Of a stretch of 64,000 nucleotides of DNA, positions 11,846 to 23,500 are shown piece by piece. Numbering within the stretch: the stretch's first letter is position 1; each line of letters opens with the position of its first letter. Below the pieces are notes generated by a model. That model worked only from the letters and a program-made list of their open reading frames with translations. It was not told the DNA's origin and ran no database searches. Source of the stretch: Fennellomyces sp. T-0311 (lineage: Eukaryota > Mucoromycota > Mucoromycetes > Mucorales > Lichtheimiaceae); the NCBI GenBank assembly GCA_025266875.1, contig JALLLT010000020.1, positions 682,001-746,000 on the forward strand, given 5' to 3'. A program made the translations under genes and the position numbers.

Positions 11846-13687
11846 GAAGGAAAGAATGGAAGCACATATGAAACGGGAACCGTGCTTTTTTTATGTACTA
11901 CTTTCTGTGAGCCAATCATGATTCTGTACTTGTGAATCGGTGTATGGTGCAGCGTGCCCGCGCTCCGGAATAAAGCACGTATTTTGATCCGGTAGTCACC
12001 GTTCCCGATACAATAAGACTCGTTTTCACATCGCACAATCGACATGAATGGAGTTGATTTGGTTGAAAAATACAGCAACGAAGGCACGCGTAAAAAGTCC
12101 AATCTTCGATTGGCGTCAGAAAGGTGATTGTGGGATAGACAAACTGTCAATATCGCTGTGGTGCATAGGTTTGTTAACATTACTTTACTTCCGTGTCCAT
12201 TTAAAACGACAATAAACGCCACGCATGTCCTCATACCACTTAATGATCCTGCACAGCAGAAGCAAAACTTTCGTTCAAGCTTATGTATATATAGGGGAGA
12301 TTTCTGCTTTATTGATCGGCGTGCTATATCTGTTGTAATAACCGTTTCATGTATACACATTCGACTTTCTTTTCTGCTCCAAACGCTTGAGGTATTACTT
12401 TCATGTTGCCGCGCTTTCTTTGCACATGACAAACACTGTTGTCAAGAGTGGTATCGATGTCACATGATACTTAAACCATATCACCTTATTCGCTTCCACA
12501 AGCACACCACTTATGTCAACTTTAATTCGCGCTTCAACCACCATCGAAAAGATTTAAGCAAAATCAACTGAACGACTCGAAATTCATCTGCTTGGATTGA
12601 ATCTGTGCTTGTGAATGGGACGTAGCCAAAGTCTTCTAAATCCTCCAACCACATCCCTGCGGCTAATGTTTGCTTCAAAACTTATTGCTGTAGATTGCAA
12701 TCAGCAAAGCAAATGAGCCTTTATGAGATCGAGATCAAGATAACTTTCAAGGACATCAGCTGTTGTCAAGAGCGTATAGTAAGCGGAGACACTTCCTTTT
12801 GTAATTACCATGGGTCTGGTCATGAGCTACTTCGTCGTGGTTTCATGTCTATCCGTGGATCAACCGATGGTAATCATGTTCGAAAAACAATAGTTGGGTT
12901 GTGATGAGTTTACTATTGAAAATATCCAGCCCACAGAAGGAGGTGGAGTTGGATGCCCTTTGTTATTGATAATATTCTTCCCACCGGCTCGGTGCTCTGG
13001 TGTTATTGTCGAGGACGGTAAGCCCAAGTTTGACAGGTGGGTGTAAAGGCCGATAGGCTGTTATCTCAGGGATTTGGGATGGTGTAGGATCGTCGTGTGT
13101 TTGTCTACGATATAGTTGGCCGCAATTGTTCCACTTTGTAAGTCAAATAGTACAATATCTTCCTAAGGGCATTATCTTGGGTTTTAGGTGGTTGAGCTAC
13201 GTAAGACATCCAGATCTTTCCAACGTGGATGTCGGCATACATTAGTAGGTTATATCGGCCATTTATATTACTGTTTTACAACGAAAATACATACAGTTGA
13301 CATGTAGGTATTGTGATATTTTGCGCACGAGCACGTCATCTGTCTCGTTATACGTATAGATGGATGAGTAAGCAAGAGGGCTTTCTTTGTCAGCCTCAGC
13401 CCTTTGTGACACAAACGGTACGATGGATCCACGTTATGGATCAAGCCTTTTTGACGGTTTGAATTTCGTGCATGCAGAAGTAAAAGAATAGCTTATTAAC
13501 CGATATGGCAACAATTAACTTTAAGCGCTCAATTTTATGCGGCATACTTTCTCCAGGATCAATACCGTGATGGAGACACTAATACATGCTACTCAGTGTA
13601 TGTCAGTGAGCGAGCGACAGCATCTAGAGAATGTCGTGCTCGAGAGCTTAAATCACTTGATTAATCAGCGGAACTAGCGCGTACAGG
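11846..13687. other. intergenic, about 1.8 kb, no supported gene
   Basis: Upstream DNA of the MFS gene and of the intact OYE gene. A minus frame of 197 codons at 11839-12432 has no family motif, an unusual Cys/His/Arg composition and no splice context, so it is treated as chance. From 12700 to 13250 some stretches read like decayed coding sequence but no family was recognised. Confidence 0.4.
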
Positions 13688-13695
13688 TATAAAAG
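13688..13695 (+). promoter_or_regulatory. TATA box of the intact OYE gene
   Basis: TATAAAAG lies 45 bases before the ATG at 13740. The equivalent position upstream of pseudogene copy 1 reads CATATATGTATG, so the canonical box is missing there. Confidence 0.5.
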
Positions 13696-13739
13696 AAACG
13701 TTCACCGCGTGGAAGTTACGCGTTTTGATCTCTATTAAC

Positions 13740-14852
13740 ATGGCATCTACATCATCCCTATTCAAACCTATCAAAGTTGGCAATATCCAGCTCGAGCACC
13801 GTGTAGTTCTTCCCCCAATGAACCGCTTCCGGAATGATGAGAATCGCGTCCCGACCGCGTTGGTTGAGGAGTATTACGAGCAACGCACCACCAAAGGCGG
13901 ATTACTTATTAACGAGGGTACCGGAATCTCTCCAGGAGCCGGTGTTTATCCCGGACAAACAAGTATTTTTACCCAAGAACAAATCCAAGGCTGGAAGCGC
14001 GTGACAGACAGGGTCCATGCCAAAGGAGGATTTATCTTTTGTCAATTGTGGCATCCAGGCCGAGCAACCAATTCTTCGCTACTACCTGACAATACACTGC
14101 CCATATCCTCCTCTGCGACACCCATCAAAGAAGGTATCTTCCCCATCACCGGTAAAAAATACGAAACACCCCGTGCATTGAGAATCGATGAAATTCCGGG
14201 TATTATTCAAGAGTATGTACAAGCTGCCAAGAATGCCATTGAAGCTGGTTTTGATGGTGTCGAAGTGCACGGTGCAAACGGATACCTGATTGACCAATTT
14301 ACAAATTCATCCACAAACTTCCGTACGGATAAATATGGTGGATCTGTGGAGAACCGAGTGCGCTTTGCGTTGGAGGTCGTACAGGCGGTTTGTGACGCCA
14401 TCGGCGAGTCATATGTCGGCATTCGTCTCTCTCCATGGTCTGAGTTTCACGGCATTTATGATGACACGCCATACGAAACATGGGGATATCTCGTCAAGGA
14501 ACTCCAGGCACGTAATCCAAACCTGGCATATCTTCATATGGTTGAGCCACGCGGCGATCATGGCCGCAAGACAGTAAATGATACGACGAACACGCTGGAT
14601 CCGTTCCGTGCATTGTGGAAGGGTCCATTTATCTCCGCAGGTGGATATACCTACGATCCCAAATTGGCAGAAGATGTTGCTGATAGCACCGGAAATCTAA
14701 TTGCTTTTGGCCGTTCATTCGTTGCAAATCCAGATATTGTTTATCGATTGAAATATGGCTTACCACTTACAAAGTATGATAGAAGCACATTTTACACTAA
14801 TGGTGCTGTCGGCTATGTTGATTATCCGTTTTATGAAGATGTTCAGAATTAG
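13740..14852 (+). CDS. old yellow enzyme family NAD(P)H:flavin oxidoreductase
   Basis: FMN-dependent ene-reductase of the OYE/12-oxophytodienoate reductase/NemA family, which reduces activated C=C bonds with NAD(P)H. Single exon of 370 residues, normal for the family. Visible motifs: LFKPIKVGNIQLEHRVVLPPMNR at the N-terminus (given here only as a marker), the FMN region QLWHPGR, the catalytic pair in VEVHGANGYLIDQF (His177, Asn180, with Tyr182 as the usual proton donor), TDKYGGSVENR, and the FMN-phosphate loop [15 protein letters not shown] near the C-terminus. The frame is open for five more codons upstream, but from a non-ATG codon, so the ATG at 13740 is used. AATAAA occurs at 14878. It is the only intact member of a three-copy same-strand array. 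Confidence 0.95.
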   Translation: MASTSSLFKPIKVGNIQLEHRVVLPPMNRFRNDENRVPTALVEEYYEQRTTKGGLLINEGTGISPGAGVYPGQTSIFTQEQIQGWKRVTDRVHAKGGFIFCQLWHPGRATNSSLLPDNTLPISSSATPIKEGIFPITGKKYETPRALRIDEIPGIIQEYVQAAKNAIEAGFDGVEVHGANGYLIDQFTNSSTNFRTDKYGGSVENRVRFALEVVQAVCDAIGESYVGIRLSPWSEFHGIYDDTPYETWGYLVKELQARNPNLAYLHMVEPRGDHGRKTVNDTTNTLDPFRALWKGPFISAGGYTYDPKLAEDVADSTGNLIAFGRSFVANPDIVYRLKYGLPLTKYDRSTFYTNGAVGYVDYPFYEDVQN

Positions 14853-16316
14853 TTTAACAGTATATTAATTGTGTAAAAATAAACTGTAGATTAGTACCAT
14901 TCACTCGAGAAACCCACTCCCGGTATATACTTGTGCTCCGTCTTATGGTCCGAACAGGATTTAAAGATCTTGTGGAACTCTGTCGTCACGTAGGAGAATT
15001 CTGTATGGTCACCTATCGTTTCGACAGAAGCAGGACAAACTCCTCGCTACAAGATTATACAGGTACGATGCAAGTTAAACCTCAGCACCAAGTAAGGGGC
15101 CGAGGGATAAGCGGCAGATTCCCCCAGGAAATTGCTGCGTCTGCCGTTCCTGAAATCTATTATATGCTTCGTGCATAACTGGTCGAGAATACACGTTCTC
15201 CCATCCTCAATGGGCTTGAGTGCGGGTAAGTTCCGGCAACCGGACCATTGAGACATATTCCCAGCAATCTTAAAGATTTTCAACAACCATGAAACATACT
15301 CGAATGCTGGATTTTCGGTGTCTACTTAAAAAGACACTTTGCCTATTCATTTTCCCAAGCTTTACAGTGCTCGTACGTAATACCTAAGTTCACTATTAAC
15401 ATCAAGTCGCTGTATATCTTGTCTTTAAAAATAGAATGAAAAGAACTCCAAAGCGAAGTTCAGGGAGGAATATAACAACTCGAACGAGAAAGACACCGAA
15501 GGAAGTAGAATGAACCCAGTAAAGGATAGCGCCCGAAGGATGCGAGCGACCGTATCCTCTCTTGCATTGGACTAATTGTCGAGAACGTGTTCGCGCTTTT
15601 TGATATTGTCCTGTTAAACTGCAGCTTGCACAGATTTTTGAATCGTATATATTGGTTGCTGAAGTAAGTGTGGTAGGAAGTGTTGTGGCGAATATCTTGA
15701 TTGGATAGACAAGAAGAACCGTGCTATGATGTTATTGTCGAGGTTAGTACATAAAGTCATTTCGACTGATGCAGGCAGTGGCCATAATGTTGATGTGTCA
15801 GGGGCTTCTATAATGTGTAGTGTGCAGAAGATTGTCACATGTTTTTCTGCAGTATCGCCAGCCGCGATTATTTCATTCTATAGGACAACCTGTATAACAT
15901 ATTACCGAAAGTTTTATTATGCATACTAATAAATGAGCTGCCCATGACATGCAAATTTCATCAAGGTGCGTGTGGAAGCCGATAGACTATAATAAGAAGC
16001 CATAATAGCGTCCATTTGAAAATCATTACTTAAACTTGTTCACCTGTACTATACATCATATAAGCGCCTTGACATTGTCTAGCTCAGGTTGTTAATATAT
16101 TGCGGTTTTCCTCCATAGAGTCTAAGTTCTCTCCGTAATACTTTTATATATGTTAAAAAACTTCATTTTGCACAAGTGGACAATATGCGCATTGCCGCTT
16201 GCTTATTTAACACTTACTCAGCAATTATTCAGCACCGTGGTATAGTTAGCAATAAAAATGAGCTGCTAAACTTTGGATTCTCTGACAGCTCTTCATAACA
16301 CTTCACCTATCTCAGC
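14853..16316. other. intergenic, nothing recognised
   Basis: About 1.46 kb between the intact OYE gene and pseudogene copy 2. Only short frames in conflicting directions, without motifs. Confidence 0.45.
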
Positions 16317-17369
16317 ATGTCGTCCACATCTTTGTTTGAGCACTATGTAATACCTTCTCCTATGACACGCGCCAGACGAGACAATGATCATGTGCCAACA
16401 ACTCCAGTCGCAGAGTATTATGGTCGGCGAGCATCAAAAGGTGGGACACTGATTGCGCAATCGACAGGGATGTTACCGACGGCCGGTACATATCCACATG
16501 CACCAGGATGTTTTACCAAGCAACATAATGAAAATTCGAAGAAAATGAAAGCAGCAGCGCATCATAAAGGCGGCTTCATTTTCCTGCGACTAGTCTATCT
16601 AGGTCGATCATCGTCATCTTCGCTTGTACCCGGAAACGTACTGCCTGGTTCGGCCTCTTCCATTGCGATCCAAGGACCGTTTCTTTTCCTGGCAAAGACT
16701 ACGAGGCACCGCATTCCCTAACGGTCGAGAAAATTGCCATCATCGTTCAAGAATATGTACAAGTCTCCTGGAATGTAATTGAAGCCGGGTTCGGCGGCGT
16801 TGAAGTGCACGGGGTGAATGGTTATCTGGTTGGCCAATTCATTAACACCTCCAGCAACAAGCGTCCGGATTAATAAGGTGGATCTATCTGAAAATTATAG
16901 ATGCTATCAGGGAGGAGATTAGTTTTGACCGTGTCGGGATTTGCTTCTCGCCATTTTCGACTTACCAAGACGTGGAAGATGAGACCACGTATAAAACTTG
17001 GGGCTATATCGTCAGCAAGTTACAGAAGCACCATCCTAATCTAGCATACATCTATATCTAGAGCCCCGCAATGACTTTAACCCGAACGGTCAATCTAGTA
17101 CAATCGATAGCGGCGATCCTTATCTTGAAAAATAGAATGGTCCCTTCATCTCATCTGGTGATAATACCACTAACTCCCAGCTCACGTAAAAATTCGCTGA
17201 TACCGCAGGAAACTTGATAGTCATTGGATTTGTTTTTATTACAAACCCTAATCTCCCTTATCAATTCAAGCACTGTTTACTGTTAATTTAGTACTACCAT
17301 AACATATCTTACATTCCTGGTCCTGTTGGCTGTACCGACTATCCATTTTACAAAGACACTAAAGCTTGA
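16317..17369 (+). pseudogene. old yellow enzyme pseudogene, copy 2 (more diverged)
   Basis: The first 134 codons are open and align to the OYE N-terminus (SLFEHYVIPSPMTRARRDND, YYGRRASKGGTLIAQSTG), but the segment GN-x-x-LEHRVV is deleted. A frameshift near 16690 moves the reading to the next frame (PGKDYEAPHSLTVEKI, VIEAGFGGVEVHGVNGYLVG). In-frame stops follow within the KRPD--GGS region, and further stops and shifts occur before the recognisable C-terminus (GPFISSG, ADTAGNLIVIG, NPNLPYQFKHCL, DYPFYKD). The catalytic HGVN is still visible. It is more diverged than copy 1 from the intact gene, so it is either an older duplicate or a different paralogue. It ends 12 bases before a short inverted-repeat element. 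Confidence 0.88.
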
Positions 17370-17381
17370 TACTACATTGTA

Positions 17382-17553
17382 CAGTGGTCGCTTTATATAA
17401 CGATACGATGGTGCAGCCCAAACTTTATCGTTATATCGAAATATCGTTATATAAAATGGGATTTGGCAGTGATTACCGTTTTGGTGCGTCGAGAAATGTA
17501 TCGTTATATCGAATTATCGTTATACAAAATATCGCTATATAAAGCGGCCACTG
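17382..17553. mobile_element. 172-base MITE with pogo/Tigger-like ends
   Basis: Near-perfect terminal inverted repeats: the left end reads CAGTGGTCGCTTTATATAAC and the right end, reversed, CAGTGGCCGCTTTATATAGC. The element is flanked on both sides by TA, the target duplication of Tc1/mariner-pogo elements. CAGTGG...ATATAACG ends are typical of Tigger/Fot1-like families. Inside are two subterminal copies of a CGTTATATCGAA/TATCGTTATA motif. There is no coding capacity, so it is non-autonomous. Confidence 0.85.
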
Positions 17554-18126
17554 TACCATTTGCGTACGAAATATTTAATAATAAATTATATAACTACGTT
17601 TGAAGTGCGTAGCGACTGTAACATGGTAAACTTGTAATAATGCTTGTACTCCAAGTAGGCCAGTTGTACATCATCGAGCATATCGGTTAGCTTATCGCAC
17701 AAATGGGACATATCAATTGGACAGAGACAGAATTTTATACACGATCATAAAATACCATTTCAGTTCTACTAACTATACTAACTGGGAAGACTCGTTATAT
17801 TATAATCTAATGAAAGCATAACTAAAGTATACGTTGCTACTATGCAACCAGTCGAGAGTACCTAACCTGCGTAGGAGAAGTTGAAAATATAACGTATTGT
17901 GTAGTTAACTATAGTAAAAGTTCATGCAATACGGTATAACTACGATAACCTCTCTCTTAATCTAATATCATCAGAAAAGGTCAGGCTTGATTCTAGCATC
18001 AAACAAAGGTTGGTTAGAAAGTTTGAAACCTGCGTCGCGTATTGTTTTTACTTCCCTGTTTTGTAGAAGATATGAAAACTTTATCGAAAAGATATTATAT
18101 GTATTCAATGCACGGCATACAGGTCA
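17554..18126. other. AT-rich intergenic stretch between two MITE-like elements
   Basis: No coding signal or recognisable repeat. Confidence 0.4.
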
Positions 18127-18287
18127 CACTGCAAATAATTTTGATGGTTAAAAGTGGTTAAAATGGTTAAACATAAGCTTTTTAACCACTTGTACTGCCA
18201 TTTTTAGTAACTTAAGCGGCTAAAAAGCTTATGTTTAACCACTTCGAAAAATTATTCACCAAAATTCACCAAAAATTATTTGCAGTG
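18127..18287. mobile_element. 161-base foldback MITE
   Basis: Terminal inverted repeats CACTGCAAATAATTTT (left) and, reversed, the same 16 bases at the right end, flanked by a direct TCA on each side (18124-18126 and 18288-18290). Inside, a second pair of arms (18164-18191 and 18214-18241, 26 of 28 bases complementary, core GGTTAAACATAAGCTTTTTA) makes almost the whole element self-complementary. A 3-base duplication suggests a PIF/Harbinger-like origin, but that is inference. It has no coding capacity. Confidence 0.8.
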
Positions 18288-19347
18288 TCAATGGTAAGGA
18301 TTCCTATTAGATAAAACTTCATGGACGAGCATGAATGGTTTTATAAAACATCAACTTGTCCTATAATTCTCCTTTTTTTGTAGGCATATAAATATTTATC
18401 TATTAATATAACATACAGGCTGGGTTGGCAGTATTCTCAGATCATTGGTATTGCGCCACTCCAAAGACGGATTTTGGCAACTTCCAAAAATGTTAGTTTT
18501 TTTTATATTATTCGAGTATGGAATTTATTTGGTTACATTGTCGGTCTTTGGTATACATAAACAAGATATCTCCAAGATGAAGTAGACGGTATGCGATCAG
18601 GTGTAACAGCTTGTATTCAAGCATATAGATCATCAGCAATATTTACCGACAGTTTTTAGGGTACTTTGTAATACAAGATTACATATAAACCTTCAACTAT
18701 ATAGTAACAATCGGGCCCTGTCATATACCCTTTTTACCATATATGGTGTATAGAAGAAGTAGTGTATAAATAGTAAGACATGTTGTCGTAGATCAACATA
18801 CTGCTGTATAAGTAATCATTTTCAGTCATTAATATTTTAGCATATGCAGCAAAGGTAAGCTCGGTTATGCGCACTATGCGGGATTCACCAATACAACAGG
18901 TTTGACACCATTTATTTCCTGGGCTGTATACTTTGCGGCGCTAAATCCGGAGTGTGGGTAACGTGCTGTAACACGACCCACCAACTCGATACGAAGTTTG
19001 TTTCACGAATAGTAGTCATGCCCGGTCCATTACAAACGAATGCTAAACCGCCTATACTTTACAGTTTGGTGGGTACTTTCAGTTTTCGTATACAGCATGC
19101 CAGTTCGCTCCATCAGATAACCGGTGCTATGATTAGACTGCTATACATTCTGTGGTCATCTTTTATTCGTTTTCTACGGAAGTAAAAAGATACACGTGCA
19201 ACAGAAGTCAAGTTTGAATGGTAATTGCAGCCTTACTATAGTTACACCGTAACCAAGCCCAAAAAAATATGTATAATAATAACGAAACATTCAGTTTATA
19301 TCTCCTTCTTTGCTACTCTTTTCCGCCAATTTTAGATATACTTCTCC
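18288..19347. other. intergenic, AT-rich, no supported gene
   Basis: A 77-codon frame at 18952-19185 has no motif and was not accepted. The last 80 bases are the probable promoter/5' UTR of the membrane protein gene at 19348. Confidence 0.4.
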
Positions 19348-20043
19348 ATGGACATTGTATCCGCCTTATTTGCTGCACTACTTCTTCTTCCCATTTTTTA
19401 TGCTTGCCTCCTACCGTTGGAATACTTTGATACGGATCTCCGGTTCCCCCTTACGATAACTTGCTTTTTGCAGACGGTTTCCGTTCTCTCAAAAGATAAC
19501 GATCTGGTTGTCTGGATCGCCACACCCCTGCAGTCTGCAATAACATGGGGTATCCTTTGGTCTTTTGTCTACCAGAACTCCAGTGGCAAAATATGGATCA
19601 AATCTCATCTAAGGCACTGCAAACGCTCCCCTGCCATATTAGTAGCGATTCTCTGTCACAGCATCGATGCTGCTTTATATTGGAACCCATCTTCTCCGTA
19701 CACCAAGAACGATTACGAAATAGTCAGCACACTCTATAGTGGACTTCACTTGGCCGTTTTCCTTGCGACGGCTTGGAGAAGGGGAAGAAAAGGAGTGTCA
19801 CCGTCCTTTTACGTATACAACTTTATCGTCGGAATGCAACCCGCGCGATCAATTGTACGATCAATCACGATGTGCCCAATACAGATGGACATAGAATCAT
19901 GGGAACGTCTTCTTTATTTTGTATCATCGGCTTTCGCAGCGATTGACACTATTCCTGGCCTAATTCTGTGTCTCAAGGGTATTCGCTCCGAATCGGAACT
20001 GCTGCTGACGGATCGACAACACGAACGCACCGAAAGTAATTAG
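19348..20043 (+). CDS. hypothetical multi-span membrane protein
   Basis: Not recognised. Single exon, 231 residues. Hydrophobic stretches predict about five membrane spans: near residues 4-24 (FAALLLLPIFYACLL), 52-75 (VVWIATPLQSAITWGILW), 93-110 (AILVAILCHSIDAAL), 127-145 (SGLHLAVFLATAW) and 186-207 (FVSSAFAAIDTIPGLILCL). A basic segment (SHLRHCKRS) follows span 2 and another (WRRGRKG) follows span 4, suggesting those loops are cytoplasmic. The polar tail contains SESELLLTDRQHERTES. The ATG lies in a TTTCCGCCAATTTTAGATATACTTCTCC-type leader (only its start is distinctive). No neighbour lies within 1 kb on either side. It could be an orphan of a fungal-specific family. Confidence 0.7.
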   Translation: MDIVSALFAALLLLPIFYACLLPLEYFDTDLRFPLTITCFLQTVSVLSKDNDLVVWIATPLQSAITWGILWSFVYQNSSGKIWIKSHLRHCKRSPAILVAILCHSIDAALYWNPSSPYTKNDYEIVSTLYSGLHLAVFLATAWRRGRKGVSPSFYVYNFIVGMQPARSIVRSITMCPIQMDIESWERLLYFVSSAFAAIDTIPGLILCLKGIRSESELLLTDRQHERTESN

Positions 20044-21586
20044 CAGGCTAAATATGTAGTGGGGTCGACATATCTACTGTATAATGGACAGATTCAGTAT
20101 GTAACTCTTGAGAGATGTAGCTAATCTATAGAGGAGTGTATATGAATCAGATCCCGTATTGTTTCTTTATATTCTGGATAGTATACTAAAATTGTAGCAC
20201 ACAGACAGCCATCTTCTATTTCTGCGGTTCATTCGTCTACGTACTTCTGCGTTATATATAACTGTATATATACTTCAGCGTCTTTATAACATTGCAATCT
20301 ACAACTTCTCAATCACAGCATCAGCATTATAAATAATGTGGTCCTCTGGTATGATAAATCAAGCACTTCCCAAAAAAAATAGAAAGTGCATATCTTTACT
20401 AACAGTCTATCTTCGTTATGGGACATAGAACAATAACAACATCGCTTTGCTTGCAGTGCTATCTGTAACGTAAGAAGCGTGTGGATACCAATGATCTGGC
20501 TATAAATATAACCGAAATCTATTGAATGCTGGACAGCGAATTATGTGGAAGAGAAGCACAGTGGCTACGTCTTGATATTCTGCTTTGATTTCTACCTCAA
20601 TAGAGGATCAAAGACGGGGCACTGGTCACTTCCCTAATAGGAACCAAAAAACGCGAGCAATATATTTAGCGATACATGAAAAAACGAGAACGCACTCGGC
20701 TTGTTTCGTTGCTTGCAAGCCACAGTGCGCTTATATTTTTTGTAGCTAACATTAAACTTGGAGTGTCCGATCACGATTCAGTGGTCCATTGGTGATATAA
20801 AATCGGTCTTTCATTACTGCTCAACCTTTCTGCCCATGGATCTATTTTGATCAATCATTTGAGCAGTAATGCGATCAATCTATCATAGCTACGTGTTACA
20901 ACGCATGAGATTTTTCATGCTGATCAACAAATGAATTTTAAGGTCTTGATATGTTGAGAATTTGAGAAAAACGGACTTCTTGGACCACGTTGCGTACTGG
21001 ACATTTATATCAGGGTTGCTTTGCAATCTAAGCACCTAAGTCAAGTAGTACGCATCAGCAGTTCATGTACGACCTGCAGCTTATGTAAATATGTATCAAT
21101 GGCTGATAAAGTCTAGTACGTGGGTACCTTTTCCAAAGATACGCAGCAAATTTCTTTGGAATCCCCAATCCGACTGGCTTGCAAAATAGAGGCCCGAAAG
21201 GTAGAATCCTAATTTATCTTTGAACACAGTGGACTCAATTATAGATTTTGCCAAGCTTCTCATCAAAGTTGTTTTATGCCAAGCCTATTCCACATCGTAC
21301 GATTAGCATACCACCGTAATAGGAAAATCTATCATTGCTTTGTAACGAACCATCAAGTTATCAATTAAAGTGAAACGAATGTTGGTAGTGCTATCTCCCG
21401 GCCCATATTTTATAGCGGTGTAATGCGCGCACTTGGAGCTATAACCTGGTCTAGTTGGTTATGGTAAGTGCAAATTCGCAATGTTGCACAAGGCATTGCT
21501 TATTGGAGACACGAGAATAACCAGCTCGCGAAGCAGTAAATTAAAAAGTGATTATTTACAGATGTATACGTTCAAACATGGTCTCT
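20044..21586. other. intergenic, about 1.5 kb, nothing recognised
   Basis: AT-rich with scattered short frames. It contains the 3' flanks of two convergent genes. Confidence 0.45.
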
Positions 21587-22673
21587 CTACAGATTTGTTG
21601 GTATGCTGTCTAACGGACTATCCGTCGGTAGGTTGTTTACTTGATCCACAACGTCGGTTGGAATCGCGTTCATGACATCCGTTGGAATCAAACTCGTCAA
21701 TCCGGTAATGTCGGACAGATTAGGAATATCCTAAAAGTCGCAATGAGCTCTTTTTGATTCTGAAAAAGCTGCCAAAAAGGGACTTACAGAGTTGTCACAC
21801 GGCAAGCTGGCACTGTCGGAAATAGTTGGCGAGATCTTGATACCGATGATATCCAAAGTAGGGATGACATCGTAGTCGATGGTGATGCCCTTTGATTCAC
21901 CACCCAGCACGCCACACTTGCCCATAATATCATATAAAATAGCCTGAGTAGCGCTATCCATGGCGTCGACAGTGATGGTGAATGGGAAGATGATCGTTGT
22001 CACTTGCTCCTTTTCAATCTTCACATTGTCAAGAACGCCGCCACCAATGCTTTTATCACGATGACCTGGGTAAAATGCCTATAGAAAGAAGGTCTTGTGA
22101 ATGGGATGATATTTCTTACATAGATAATGAAAGAAAAACAATAACACACACCTTGGCTTCGATCTTTTCAAATGTTACGCCTAAAACGTTGGGGTTGTCG
22201 ACGGTGATATTCAGGTTAAACATAAAGTTGGCCGTAGTGCCACTCAGATTGAACGAGGGCTCGCCCTGGATGCCATTAAATTTGATTTCTGGTGTTTTGA
22301 AGAGCGCGGCCAGCACGCCGATCACGATACCGAGCGCAACGATAAGTAGGAACAGAATGCAGCATATGTATCGTAGCCAGCGCGGAAAGCAGGTGCAGCA
22401 TCCACAACACATTTTGTCGATGCAGGATCGTCTTTCGGGCTGTTGCTCGACGTACAGGACGGGGCCTCCGTCGCCCAGATGCTGGTACTGGCCGTTCTGC
22501 CGAGAATTCCGAGCCTTTTTCATGCCATATCCCTCGTCCGAAGCTACTGTAGGACTCTGCACGTTGTTGTCACGGTATCCCATGTCGTACATCGGGTACG
22601 AAGTATCCTGGTAATGTTGTGGCGGCGGTGGCGCACCTCCTCCATAGTCGTGATGGTTATAGTAAGATGTCAT
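21587..22673 (-). CDS. LEA2-domain transmembrane protein
   Basis: Type II membrane protein with an extracytoplasmic LEA2 (late embryogenesis abundant, subgroup 2) domain, a fold thought to bind or shuttle lipids or stabilise membranes. Exons 22673-22152, 22078-21788 and 21730-21587 (GTGTGT, GTAAGT donors) give 318 residues. The N-terminal 80 are Pro/Tyr/Gly/Gln-rich (GGGAPPPPQHYQDTSYP). A Cys cluster at 84-96 (CIDKMCCGCCTCF) precedes a single span at about 101-125 (YICCILFLLIVALGIVIGVL); the Cys cluster could be palmitoylated. LEA2 features follow: FNLNITVDNPNVLGVTFEKI, then GGGVLDNVKIEKEQVTTI. The C-tail has repeated IPTD motifs. Without splicing the frame ends early in intron 1. It is divergent from the kinesin gene. 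Confidence 0.85.
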
Positions 22674-23500
22674 GGACGGAGAAAAAGAGAGTGAAAGAAA
22701 GGGAGAATTAAAGGAAAATTGGGTTCTCTTTCTTGGGTCGATCGCTCTCTATCGTATTTGATATTCCGGCCATCCTTTTGTATCACACGATCCAGCCCAT
22801 TTGTCCCTCTGTCCCCTTTGAGCCGTCTGTGCACCCTGCAAAGCCTACCAAAGTACCCATTTTCGGAAACAGAAAAAGGCGTTACGCCTGCTCCAGTCCT
22901 AAAGTGTAACCAAGCAACAGTTGCTAGCCGATTTTCTCTCTTTTTGCTTGGAGACACTTTGATCCCATTTATCTGCAGTTCCAGAAAAGAGATCGCTGGT
23001 CGGATGGAAATAAAAATAAGAATAGCAGCTCCGAATCCAGCGCAACTCCGTTTGGCGCACATTGCTCCGACGAATAAAGGTACAAGAGGATCAGAAGGTC
23101 CGGCTGTATGCATCATGTACAACCGTGATGAGAAAGGATGCACCGTCACCGTTTGCATGGAAACTTCAATGCTCGGATACAAATGTAGCATCCATGGATA
23201 CCTATATATATGAAAAAATTAAATGGTTCCCATGACAACGCCTTTCATCATGGGTCTGGGGGTCTTGAGAGTGATGGTTTGGTGCGTTATGTGAAGCGTG
23301 TGTGAAGTGTGTGGTTGCGTGTAGTGAGAGTGGGAGACCTCGGCTGTCAGCCATCCGGAACCTTGAAAATTTTAGCTTGTGAAGGAACCTGTGCAACCGA
23401 CTGCCGCGTACCTGTCCGTTTTCAAGCTCCTCTTGCCCGTCCCCGCGCGGCAGTTTTCACCCCCTCGCTCTGTTTGCTGGTCTCTTTTCCCATCCGTCAC
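22674..23500. other. divergent promoter region, LEA2-domain gene and kinesin-1
   Basis: 827 bases with no coding support. Frames here conflict on both strands. A TATATATATG run lies near 23203 and a GTGTGTGAAG-rich purine/GT stretch near 23295-23335. Confidence 0.5.

Noticed and set aside
11839..12432. 197-codon minus-strand frame upstream of the MFS gene
   Set aside because: No family resemblance, odd composition, overlaps the MFS start and competes with a plus-strand frame of similar quality.
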